In this document: positions 34,640 through 44,986 of the stretch, one piece after another
Numbering within the stretch: position 1 is the stretch's first letter
How the letters are laid out: every line of letters starts with the position of its first letter
NCBI GenBank assembly: GCA_029204045.2
Contig: CM055066.1
Span: 20,780,484-20,844,483, forward strand
Length of the DNA stretch: 64,000 bases
Direction: 5' to 3'
Source: Tillandsia leiboldiana
Taxonomy: Eukaryota > Streptophyta > Magnoliopsida > Poales > Bromeliaceae
Translations under genes and position numbers: made by a program
The notes under the pieces: generated by a model
Seen by the model: only the letters and a program-made list of their open reading frames with translations
Database searches by the model: none
Told to the model about the DNA's origin: nothing

Positions 34640-34740
34640 AATACTCACGCCAGTACAACAACCCGGCAAAAGCTCAACTCAACACCGGTACGACAACCCG
34701 GTAAAATCTCAACTCAACGCCGGTACGACAACCCGGTCTC
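34640..34740 (-). repeat. Tandem repeat of about 39 bp in F LTR
   Basis: Roughly two and a half units containing CCGGTACGACAACCCGGT and AAATCTCAACTCAAC lie beside the CTCGAG box, exactly where B and G have their 21-bp arrays. Confidence 0.75.
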
Positions 34741-36215
34741 GCCTACTCCGGAGGGGCACTCGAGGGGAGCGACCCGCTCGAGTCAAAATGTGGCCCAAGT
34801 CCAACTGCTCTGCTGAATATCTCAGTAAATCAGATAAAAGTCGACGCTATGCTCAAGGTGGAGACTCACTCAATCCACAATGCAAAAACCCAGTCCCAAC
34901 TGATGCATAACACTAGTCGGTCCAACCGCCCACAGTTCGCGGTTGCCGAAACAATAACTCGAGTCGATAATCTGGTGCTATCCCACCCGACTCAACAAAT
35001 CACTATCTCACTCACTGGCTGGAATCTACACAGCTGAGATTCACTGTCACTCAGACAGTTCCCAAGAACTAAGATCCACCATCACTATCACTTTCCCAAA
35101 GAAACCGAATCTACAGACTGCTATCAACTCCACTCGGTCCCCAGACACGAGTGCAAAAGCATCCCACAACCACCCGACCCTCAGCCCGCAACCCGGGCGA
35201 GAAAAGCTAAGTCCAGAATGACAAGTATAATACCGTGAAGTGGGAATGTCTAGAACAAATAAAGAAACCTTGCCCAAGTTGAAGTTTTCTACGGTCTGGC
35301 TGAACATGATACATATGACAGGGGTGCTAGGTCAAGTTCCAAGATTTAATATTTAAATATAATGTAGGAAACACAAAAAGTCACCAGGTCCACCGACTAA
35401 TACACAGGGGTACTAGTGTTCAGTTCTCACATGATAATATACTAACATTCAGTTCTCACAAGATACCAAGTCCAATTACTAACATGCATGGTCCTACAAT
35501 CATAGAATTAGCACGCAGTCCATAGATTTTGCAAGCAAGGTCACCCACCTGAACGCGCTAACTGTCCGGGGTCGTACAGCTGCGAAAGTCCAGAAACAGC
35601 CAAAACAATATCTCCGCAGATCCAACAATACAGTAGCAGTGCTCAAGACATCCTGCAGAAAATGCCCAGAAAATTCCAATAAAAATATCACAGTGATCCT
35701 CGCGTCGATATCTTCGAAACGGTACCCTCGAAATAAATCTCTGAAAAATCCAAGGAAAATACGAGCGCGTTCCTTGCGATCTGTAGATGAAAAAGTTGTA
35801 TAAGCACGTTTTCGTCTGACGCTCGTGCGCGAAGATATCGCCTCCCCAATCCGCTGTTAGGAGTGTGTCGGCGCAAGAATCACCAAAAACCAGTGTCGGG
35901 GTAGCCCAGGGTAACCTTTACACTGAACTTGCGACGAAGAGGAACACCGAGAAGGAAACGTCGCTCCGCGCCGTAAAATCCAAAACCTCGGGATGCGTGC
36001 ACTCAAAAATTCTGAAACTCTGCAGCAAGAACCAGCACTCGAAGATTAAAATCTTCACTGAAGGGAAGTCGGGGAGATGGTGGCTCGAGGTGGCCGAAAA
36101 ATGGAGCTGAAACACCCCTCGGATAGCAACCTTGAAGAAAAACCAAACCAACAATTCCCAAAATACCAGCTGTGTCCCAAAACAGCAAACACGGGTAGAA
36201 GCCCATCCAAATGCC

Positions 36216-36437
36216 GCCACGTGTCCCCGGGGAAGTCAGCAGCGCACAGTGCGCGGCGTCAGCGCGGCATGGCGCGCACGCGCGCACGCGGCCCGAGGCA
36301 ACCACCCTGCACCGTGGACCGGGTGCGCGACACCAACCAACCACACAGTGCCACGTGTCCCCCAGTCGGTCCACCGTGCACCCAAAACTCCGTGGACCGC
36401 GCCGCCTGGACCATCCAATCAAGAAGCGCCACGTGGC
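36216..36437 (-). promoter_or_regulatory. G-box/ABRE-like cluster in F U3
   Basis: GCCACGTGTC at 36216-36225 and 36350-36359 and the palindromic GCCACGTGGC at 36428-36437, within the GC-rich U3. I could not find a clear TATA box in this LTR. Confidence 0.55.
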
Positions 36438-36939
36438 ACCGCCCGGGTGCACGCCCGCGCTGTGGACCGCGCGCCTGCCCGCGCCCCTGTGTGCCTGCCC
36501 GCGGCCTGCCCGCGCCGCGCGCCGCCGCTGTGCCGCCTGCCCGAGGCTGCGCCGGCGCCCGCCGGCGATCGCCGGAACAGTAAAATTACTGTAGCAACCT
36601 CCAAAAATAGCAAGTAAATAGCCCATCTTGACCGTTTTCGCGCGCTGATTCCAAAAATGATGTCCATTTTGCCAAATTCCACTCCTATAATTTGCCGGAG
36701 GCTCCCGGAAAGGTATTTTTTATCCGAATTTCTCGCCGAGTCCAAATTTGATATCCATTTTACGCGGAAACACTTCTAAACATCCGACGGGGTCTCCCGG
36801 TTACCCACGTGATCCATTTGAAGCCCCGAGTTCAGCACTTGTGTCCAAATTGGTGCACGAACACCGCCGGGATGCCTCATAGGCCTCCAGAAGCTGCTGG
36901 TGACACTGTAGAAGCCCTGCAAAGATCCGGGTCACCACA

Positions 36940-36951
36940 TCCTCCCTCACT
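36940..36951 (-). other. Polypurine tract of element F
   Basis: Minus strand AGTGAGGGAGGA next to the LTR start, preceded (as in B and G) by sequence reading TTTCGAGGACGAAACTT. Confidence 0.85.
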
Positions 36952-37000
36952 AAAAGGAAGTTTCGTCCTCGAAACAAAAATAATGCAGGACAGGCGTACC

Positions 37001-37378
37001 TCAACTAGAAGTCTCGAACAGAAAAGGGTAGGCATCTCTCATCTCCGTCTCCAGCTCCCAAGTAGCCTCTCGCTCCTCGTGATTGCTCCACAAGACCTTC
37101 ACATAGGGAATGGCCCGGTTGCGCAATTCCCTCACCTCACGAGGAAGAATACGCAACGGCCGCTCCTCGTAGACCAAGTCCTCGCCGATCTCCAGAGAAG
37201 TGAAGTCAATCACGTGCGATGGATCGAACACGTATCTCCTCAGAGCTGAGACGTGGAAAACATCGTGCACACCGGCCAAACGTGGCGGAAGAGCAACTCT
37301 ATAAGCCACAGGGCCTACCCTCTCTAGTACCTCAAAGGGTCTAATAAAGCGAGGACTGAGCTTCCCACGCACTCCAAA
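37001..37378 (-). CDS. Element F pol C-terminus: integrase tail and chromodomain (partial)
   Basis: 125 codons open on the minus strand from the G junction to a TGA at 37001-37003. The integrase C-terminal tail reads RGKLSPRFIRPFEVLERVG and DVFHVSALRRYV, then a chromodomain follows (VYEERPLRILPREV, IPYVKVLWSNHEEREATWE, MRDAYPFLF). Chromodomains on integrase direct chromoviruses to heterochromatin. No stop or frameshift is visible, so this stretch may come from a recently active element. Codons upstream of 37378 belong to element G and are not part of this gene. Only the last part of pol is available, so activity of the whole element cannot be judged. Confidence 0.92.
   Translation of the reverse strand, partial: FGVRGKLSPRFIRPFEVLERVGPVAYRVALPPRLAGVHDVFHVSALRRYVFDPSHVIDFTSLEIGEDLVYEERPLRILPREVRELRNRAIPYVKVLWSNHEEREATWELETEMRDAYPFLFETSS
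37374..37378. repeat. Presumed left target-site duplication of element G (CCAAA)
   Basis: Five bases before the TGTGAGGACC start of the first G LTR. The right partner would lie in or beyond the N gap. Confidence 0.5.
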
Positions 37379-37926
37379 TGTGAGGACCTGGATCCCCACG
37401 TCGAGATTACTGGTTCATCTACAGCTCCCGGGGGCCTATGTGGCGTGTTGGTGGGATTTGTGCCCCATTTGGACATTAGTGTTGGGCTCAGTGTGTTAAA
37501 TGGATCACGTGGGTGATCATTGGACTCCGTCGGATCGTTAGAAGTGGTTTCGCGCGAAGTGGATATTAAATATGGACTCAGCGCGAAGTTTGGATCAAGG
37601 AACACCTTTCCGGATGCCTTCGGCAAATTTTGGAGTTGGAATTTGGCGAAATGGACATCAAATTCGGATTCAGCGCGCGAAAACGGTTAAAACGGACTAC
37701 CCACTTGTTATTTTTGAGCACCGGACACTGTTCACGCCGGAACAGTGTTTCCGGCGGCGGCGGCAGCGGCGGAGCGGCCGCAGGCAGCGCGGCGGACGGA
37801 GGCGCGGGCCGCCCGGTCCACGCGGCAGGCGTGCACCGGGGGCTGGACGCGTGGCGGCTCAGGAGTGGGCCGGTCCGCGGGGCGCGGTCTACGGAGAGTG
37901 CGGGGCGCATGGTGCACCGGGGGTGG

Positions 37927-38404
37927 ACACGTGGCATCATCCTAGAGGTGGGTTCACGGCGGTTGGTCTACGCAGTATTCGGGATGGCTCATGGTTTATG
38001 GTGCACCGGGCTTGGACACGTGGCAGGTTTCTATTGGTTCGGTCCACATAATTTCGTGCACCGGGTTCGCTAGGCAGAGGCATGACACGTGGCATTCACC
38101 TATTGGTTGGTCAACTGTGCGCGGCAGGCGGGCGCAGGCGGCGGGCGCAGGCGCACGTGGGCGCGTTGACGCGGGGTTCCCGCGCGTGGGCCGCCACGTG
38201 TCGAGCTCCGCGTGGGCCACGCGGCGGGGCGTGAGCAGGGGTTTCGGCTGTTGCCTGTGCGGGGGGCGACGTGGAGGCCTGTGGCGTTTTCGGGCGCGCA
38301 CAGTGTTGGGCCGGGCCCAACACTGTAGCCGCCCGAATTCTGGAGCGCCCGGAAATTGGGACTAAATGGGTATTAAGTGATTTGTTTCCTGCAATGTATA
38401 AAAG
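37927..38404 (+). promoter_or_regulatory. U3 promoter of first G LTR: three ACACGTGGC sites plus G-box and TATA
   Basis: ACACGTGGC, the textbook ABRE form, occurs at 37927-37935, 38016-38024 and 38085-38093, with GCCACGTGT at 38193-38201, ahead of TATAAAAG at 38397-38404. The first three sites are 69-89 bp apart. The same set recurs in the second LTR at +7608. Confidence 0.75.
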
Positions 38405-40273
38405 GGCCGAGTTCAACTGAAGAGAACTTTCTCCCTGTCCCTCCTTTCACAGTGCCACCTTCACGAGTTTTCTTCATCTCCCTGGGACGGATCCATCTGC
38501 AGAGTTCCAGATTTTTCAGCAGCACGCATCCTGAGGTTACCATTTTTACGGCGCGGCGCGACGCTCGTTCGTTTGTGGTCTTCTTCGTCGCGTTTTGGTG
38601 CGAGGACTCCCCCGGCTTACCCCGAGCACCTTTTTCAGTGATTCTTGCGCCGTTGGCTTCACGACAGGTAGGGCTATGTTTCCCATGTTTACTGGTTTTT
38701 CCCATTCCGAGCTTTTCATGGGTTTTTCGGATCATCTTGTAACCTCTTTTCTGGGGCGGAGTTCTGGGACAGCGGAGTGGTGTTTTGGTGATATCTTCGC
38801 GCACAGGCATCGGATTGGGGCGATTCAAGAGGCGATTTGCATCTACACATCACGAGGAATATGCCCAAATTTTCTTGGAATTTTCTGAATATTTCTCGAA
38901 GGTGAAGAATATCTGTGAACAGTAGTTATTGCTACAGTTTTTGAGAGTAGTTTAATTCGGGGTGGTTCCCTTGTCGGAATTGTTTCTCAGTGTAGGAAGC
39001 TCGGAATTGGACGTGCAGGTACTCGTTTCGAAGGTATCGACGCGAGGATTACCGTGGTATTTTTATTGGATTTTTCTGGGTACTTTCAGCAGGTGAAATA
39101 AGCACGGCTTTGGGACTGATTTTCAGATTATGTATACTTGGTTAATTTTGGAAAAAAAATGTAATGTTGAGCCTTATTGTTGTGCCCAGGGGTGCTTTCA
39201 GTTGTTTGGAGCCAAGGCGTGCGCGACTTGTACCGAGGGTGTTTTGTTGGCAGATTTTGGACCGTGGGCGTCTACCCCCTTCACCGACTTCAGGTTTGCC
39301 TTGGTTTAAGCGCTTCAGGTGGGTAAGCTTATTATCAGTAATTGTTTAAGGCAATGATTATGCTGTGGCAAATATAAGTCCACTTGTGGGGATGTCACCC
39401 CTCTATGACTGATGCATGCATGTGTAGGGTACATGGGTTATGTTGGTAAGTAGGTAAGCTGGTTAATGATATTGGTATAAATGATTGCAAGAATAGTATT
39501 TATGAGATTTACTGAGGACCTGCATGACTTGGACATCTATGTGATGACTAGTGTAAGCTTACCTAGGATAATGTTACCCTATGAGATTATGTAACATGCC
39601 ATGTTAGCACATAGCCTTTCTTGTGGTTGGATTATGCTTTGGGACAGGATTTCGTAGCTATGTGCGGATTTGTACTCTGAGGAGTTATTATGATCATTCT
39701 ATTGATGAACCCTGAATTGTGGACAGGTCTAGTTTTGGGATTCCGGCATGTTGTTTATTCCTAAAGGAACTATTATTATGCTTTACCCCCTTTTATTTCC
39801 TTGAGGACAATTGCATGCTTGTATGGTCATGTAGTTAGGCCATCTTTTACTGCTGCACTACTTATTGGAACTTGACTTAGGAGAAACCATGCTTTTCCTT
39901 TCTCCTTCTTGTTAGTCAGGTGGTCAGTGTTGCTCGGGTTCGAGCAGGGGGTCTGGATAGGGTAGTCAGGACTTCGTGTCTGGGACAGGTTGGTTTAGTT
40001 GTGGGGCTTTGCGGCAACCGCGGATATTGGGCGGTTGACCGGATGTTTCTCTATGCACCTGATTGGGTACCAGTTTTACTTAGTGGATGGAGTTTCCCAC
40101 TTATCGTTCAGTTGCATCCGATTGAGGTCGGGTCTTTCCTTGGTGGTTGAGTTTTCCCACTTTGATCTGATTGATGATCAAGTCCTGCTGTTTCGAGATA
40201 CTGTTGATGTTGATGACAGAGATGCTTTACTCGTGTGGGTAGCTCCCCTCGAGTGCCGCTCCGGAGTAGGCTT

Positions 40274-40357
40274 CAGACCGTGTTGGGTTCCGGTCAGACC
40301 GTGTTGGGTTCCGGTCAGACCGTGTCGGGTGCCGGTCAGACCGTGTTGGGTTCCGGT
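40274..40357 (+). repeat. 21-bp minisatellite, four copies, first G LTR
   Basis: Four tandem units beginning CAGACCGTGTTGGG, the third with two substitutions. B has two copies at the same place. Confidence 0.93.
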
Positions 40358-41502
40358 CATTTGGACAGTGGAGATACTGAGTTCGAGAGATTGATAGAGC
40401 AGGCAGCACCGGGTTTTATACCGGTTCATTCGATTGAGTTTATTTCGGTCAAATACTTTTATTGTTACACTCGTGCCTGGGGGCCGAGTGTAGACTGGTA
40501 GTTGAGTTTAGATCAGTGTTAGTATTGTTGAGAGCCGTCTGGTTGACGGTGGTCCTGTGTTGTTGCGCGTACTTTGACCGCTGTGTGAGAGGTTGAGCAT
40601 CATGATTCTATCCGTTCTGAGAGAGAGCGTGGATTTTGACCATAGCCTGCATGATCCTCTACTCGATAGCGAGCTAGTCCGTTTGGACGCCCTACGTAAT
40701 TCCTGCCCGTCATCGGGAGGTGGTTGTAGGTGGATGCAGGTTTGACTGGACCAGATGTGGCAGTCAGCTCGATTGGGTCGATGGTGCACTTCATGTGCTA
40801 GTGGTTGCATACCACTGTTTGGTTCTCCCCTTTTAGCCTTTAGTTAGGGGCAGGGTAGCTGTGAGAGTCTTCAGCTTACTCATTTCAGTCTCATGACTTG
40901 GGTCAGTTTTTGTCTCTTGAGGACTTGGTGGGCAGACCGTCGGGTCTGGCGGTGGTACCCACTGAGAACTCCCTTTTTGGTGTAGTTCTCACACCCTTTG
41001 GGGGTTTCCCCCCTCTTTTTCTCTCCTCTCCTTTGTTTTACAGAGTCTTAGCGGGTGTTGCCGACTCTGTGGTTGTTGATCGTGGCGAGGGAGTCGCGAG
41101 CTAGATCCCTACCCGGCGTTGGAGAGTAGCGGTACCCTTCAGAGGAGATCATCAGTAGATTAGCTGTTTCTTTTTCCTCTTTTAAGAGACTATTGTAGTG
41201 AGGATATTTTGTATTGAGAGACTGTACACTGTTGTATATATATTGGAGTTACCTCCCGGTTGGGTTTAGAGCTTGTACTCGAGGATATTATATTATTATT
41301 ATTTTGGGGAGGCAGACAGTGTTGTTTATTTCCAGTTGTACAGTGATTGATTTTAGTTACAGCAGATTTTCATTAATAGCTCTGATATCTGTTTAGTTAT
41401 AGTACTTTTCTTGCAGGTAGGACGCTTCGCCTATGCAGGTTGGCATAGGTGGCGGATCTGTTTGGCGGGCCCGGGTCGCAGTTTCGACCCCGGGGCGTGA
41501 CA

Positions 41503-44500
41503 GATTAGAGTGGTATCAGAGCCTAGGTTGTAGGTCATGGTGGACTTAGAAACCCTAGGCTTATGGTTTGACCCTTGGTTGACTTTGTGAGAGTCATGAT
41601 TTTTTTTTGCGAGAGTCCTGATTGAGTTTTATACCTCTCCCAAGGGACGGGAGGAGTGATTGGCATGTTTATTCTCCTAAGTAATTATGTTGGCTGCAGA
41701 CAACATAATGCTGTGGAACGGGTGACATGCTTTAGACTTTCGCTGGATTGGGTCGAGTGTTGTTGTGTGCTGTTTTGTTGTTTCGTCGTGGCGAGCGGTG
41801 TCTCCCCGACGCTGGGTTTTGACCCGTGTGCATCCTGTCATGGCAGTTGAGCTTGAGCAGTTCGTTTTGGGCCGGATACCCGGATCGAGGTCAGAGAACC
41901 CCGGACCCAGATGACAGGATTGTCAGAGGCTTGTCAGCGGCTGAGGGAGCAGCTGGTCTTGGTGACACAGTTGTCGGAGCACTGAGTAGCCCCCTCTGTG
42001 CCAATGTTTAGTGTCGAGGCACCGAGGCAGGGTGGATGGTTGACAGCTGGTGAGCTGTGGGACATGATCGACCTATGGAGCCATATTTGGCAGATGAACC
42101 ACCCCGACTCGTAAGATTGAGTTTGGAGCCTTTGGAGGCAGAGTCGTGGTTGGGGGTGAGAGCCTCCCTGTGCTAGAGAGTGTATGCAGTTGTTGAACTG
42201 CGCGCTCCAGATTCGAGGGACGAGGCGCATAGGATATATGAGACTGGGAGTGGATTGCGCCAGGACACCTTTTTGTTATTTAGTCCCTCCGTTATAGGTT
42301 TTGACGCCTCGTTGGAGTAGGCGTCGTGTATGGAGCATGGATTGCAGTTCCTTTGGATAGGGATCTGCCCCCAGAGGTGAGTTCTGGATTTTGGCGCTTG
42401 GCGCCGGATGATGGAGGACAGATCGGCCGGCAGGGGCATGTCTAATTTCTTTTCCTAGATAACGAGTTCCCGAGATGTCAGAGGTCGGGTGGACCCCGAA
42501 GGCAACATCAGTATTTTTATTTGAGTGGCGCAGCGATAGCGTGGAGTTGTTATCTGCGGAGGATCTTGTTCGTCGCCTCAATGTGATCAGAGACAGAGGT
42601 CGTGCTTCCTAGTGATAGCCTTGATTTTCAGGCAGATTGAGCGACAACCACTTGCTTTGAGCGGTTGAATCTGTGCCTCCCGGTTGGAGGGGGCCACGGT
42701 AGTGGATTGAGTGTCGCAGGTGGGATTTCACCACGGTAGTCGGAGTTAGAGCATGTTCCACTCTTACATAGGTTAGAGGCAGATTTGTTACCACGTGCAC
42801 TAGAGGTACAGGTTCCTGTTGTTGTGGTGCACGTGGAGGAGGCTTTTGGATCATGTCCAGTGCGGCCGAGACCGCGAGATACCGGCAGAATTATTGGAAA
42901 TTATAGCAATTAGGTGTTTTGACCTTATGCTTGAGATTGTTGGGCACTATGCCACAGGATGTTCGACTGCGGCAAGAGAGGACTTGATCTTCGGCAAGAC
43001 GGGCAATTGGAGGCTTGCTCGTTGAGGTTGTTAGAGCACTCTGGTTTTAGCGACAGGGTGAGAGGTGCTTACGGCGGCACCGGGACTCAGGGATATCTCT
43101 GTTGCCCACGAGATCCCGGGTGTGATTTCACCTTAGTTGTTGGTAATGCCGCCGGTTAGGGAGATAGAGATTGTGTTTGACGTGGTTCGGGAACCGCGCC
43201 ACCCTGGACAGCACCTCATTGGATATCGCCGGTAGAGCTGAGAGAGACCCGATGGCACTGTTGCAGGGTCCGATGGATCGAGGGGTCTGTTTGACCTAGT
43301 GCCACGCCGTGGGTATACAGCGGTGATGCCACGTCATTAATACATGATGTGAGGGTCCTTTTATGGTATCTAGGACCTTATGATGGAGTTATACTCAGGC
43401 TGTTAGTGTATGATGCGAGTACCTACTTGGAAGTAGATAGTTGAGGACTTCGCCTAGATGGCGTTCAGGACACGGTAGGGGCATTATGGGTTTATAGCGA
43501 GGCCCAATGGAATGGCGAAGGCCCTGTTGACTTCAAGATCTGAGTAATCGTATGTCCCAGTTGTACTTGGACGGACTGGGAGTGGTGTTTCCCGAGGATA
43601 TATTTTGATTTACTCCCAGAGCGACTTGGAGCACGAGGAGCACTTTGTGGATGTGCTACCATGCCCGTGTGGATGAAGCGGTATGCCAAGTTATTGAGGT
43701 ACGAGTTGTAGCTGCAGAAGCATACCTTCTTGGGTCGCTTTGTTCGGGCCGTAGGGACGGCGGTGGAACCCGACCAAGTGGATGTTATTCAAGTTGACTA
43801 AGACCAACTTTCATTCTTGAGGTGAGGAGCTTCTAGACTTGGCAGTGCCGAGAGAGCATGGCCAATGGATAATGTGACTGGTATTAGCGCCAATGCTAGT
43901 GTTTCCTGTGTTGGGAGATGGAATTGTGTGTTTTAGTGATGCCTCCCATTGTGGCGGTAGAGTTACCGTGGGTGGATCTTTGGTCCACACTTCATTAGTC
44001 CAACCCTATGAGTGTTGTGGCAGGATGAACCGCTGTTTTGCAGGCAGCTTGGATTCCACAGTGGAGCCTTTCAGTACGTCCTTTATTTCCAGCTTGGATT
44101 GTTATACCTGGGCGTAGGCCATGCCTGCTTGGCTATCGGTGTTGATTACTCAGCATTTCCGTTCTTTACCATGTGATAGATCAGGATTTCAGCTTCAGTT
44201 TACAGTATTCGCCATGCGGTGCCGATGGAGATTACAGCTTTCAGCATGTTGAATGGGATTTATGCGGATTATCGTTGCTGGTTCGGATTTTTGGTCGTGA
44301 GTTTGAGCATCAGCATTATGATCGCCTTTTTGCCAGTTTTCAGTCCCGTTCACTGACGGTTTGGTCCCCGTCAGGGCATCCTTTCGACCCGTGGGTCTGT
44401 TGGAGTTATATTGGCTTGTTGAGTGTCCAACCGTGGCTTGAGATTGTGTCTCATGAGGATCCCTTTTGAGGGTAGCTCGTGGTTGAGTAGGCCACTCGGG

Positions 44501-44986
44501 TGATTTTGGATCGGAAGTGACCGAGTGAAGACCCCAGCTTATTGGATCCTTTTCCTCATAAGATGAATCTGTGGGTATACTTCGGGTGATCCTGGTTGAG
44601 TTGACACCAGGAGGTGGGTTAGTGCGTGTTCCGCGGATGGTTATTCCGTTTCCCCCGGCTCTTGATGCAGCCTCTGTGTTGCTTTACGTCTCAGCTCAGG
44701 AGTGTTTTGCTTTTGGATCCCTCGCCCGTGATTGACTTGCCCCTTCTGAGATCTGTGATTGTTGGAGTGCGAGGGACGCCCGTTGCGATTTCTGGCTCGA
44801 GAGATGAGAAAATCGCATGTCGGGCCATGCCATACTTGTTGTTGTTGTTGATGGGAAGTAATCACGGGGAGTGAGTGATGTTTCGGGAGCTGGAGGCGTT
44901 ATTGATGGATACCTACCCGTGGTATGTGGGACCCTTGGGGGATTTGAGCTAGTTTCGAGGACGAAACTTTTCTTAGTGGGGGAGGA
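41503..44986 (+). pseudogene. First interior of element G, decayed gag-pol
   Basis: 3484 bp between LTRs. Primer-binding site TGGTATCAGAGC at 41511-41522. Recognisable traces: gag coiled coil at 41896-41982 ended by the TGA shared with B; RT N-terminus from 43146 (now frameshifted) with the shared TAG at 43297-43299; RNase H trace at 43893-44010 reading CFSDASHCGG and VQPYE. There is no long frame. Polypurine tract AGTGGGGGAGGA at 44975-44986. The remaining stretches hold no identifiable coding. Confidence 0.82.

Larger units (their letters stand above)
33967..36939 (-). repeat. 3' LTR of element F
   Basis: Minus strand LTR of 2973 bp from TGTGGTGACCCGG to GGGGCATGACA. It shares with B and G the GC-rich U3 with G-boxes (36216-36225, 36350-36359, 36428-36437), the paired 45-bp module (35739-35783 and 35665-35711), a donor-like CAG/GTGGGTGA at 35548, the CTCGAG box near 34750-34785 with a different tandem repeat beside it (34640-34740), and an acceptor-like TTTCCTTGCAG ending at 34056. 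Confidence 0.88.
33967..37378 (-). mobile_element. Element F: chromodomain-bearing gypsy element, cut by element G
   Basis: Minus strand: 3' LTR 36939-33967, polypurine tract at 36940-36951 and the end of pol with a chromodomain (37378-37001). Element G interrupts it at 37379. The LTR is clearly related to those of B, C and G, but unlike them the adjacent pol end is still coding. The rest of F should lie beyond G but is not present before or after the gap. Confidence 0.85.
37379..41502 (+). repeat. First LTR of element G (4124 bp)
   Basis: TGTGAGGACC to GGGGCGTGACA. U3 is about 1.02 kb with four G-boxes and a TATA box at 38397-38404. The U5 carries a donor-like CAG/GTGGGTAAGC at 39319, the CTCGAG box, a four-copy 21-bp repeat (40274-40357) and an acceptor-like TTTTCTTGCAG ending at 41416. 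Confidence 0.95.

Noticed and set aside
36077..36626. Overlapping frames of 160-207 codons on both strands in F's LTR.
   Set aside because: GC-rich U3 composition with both strands open; no domain.
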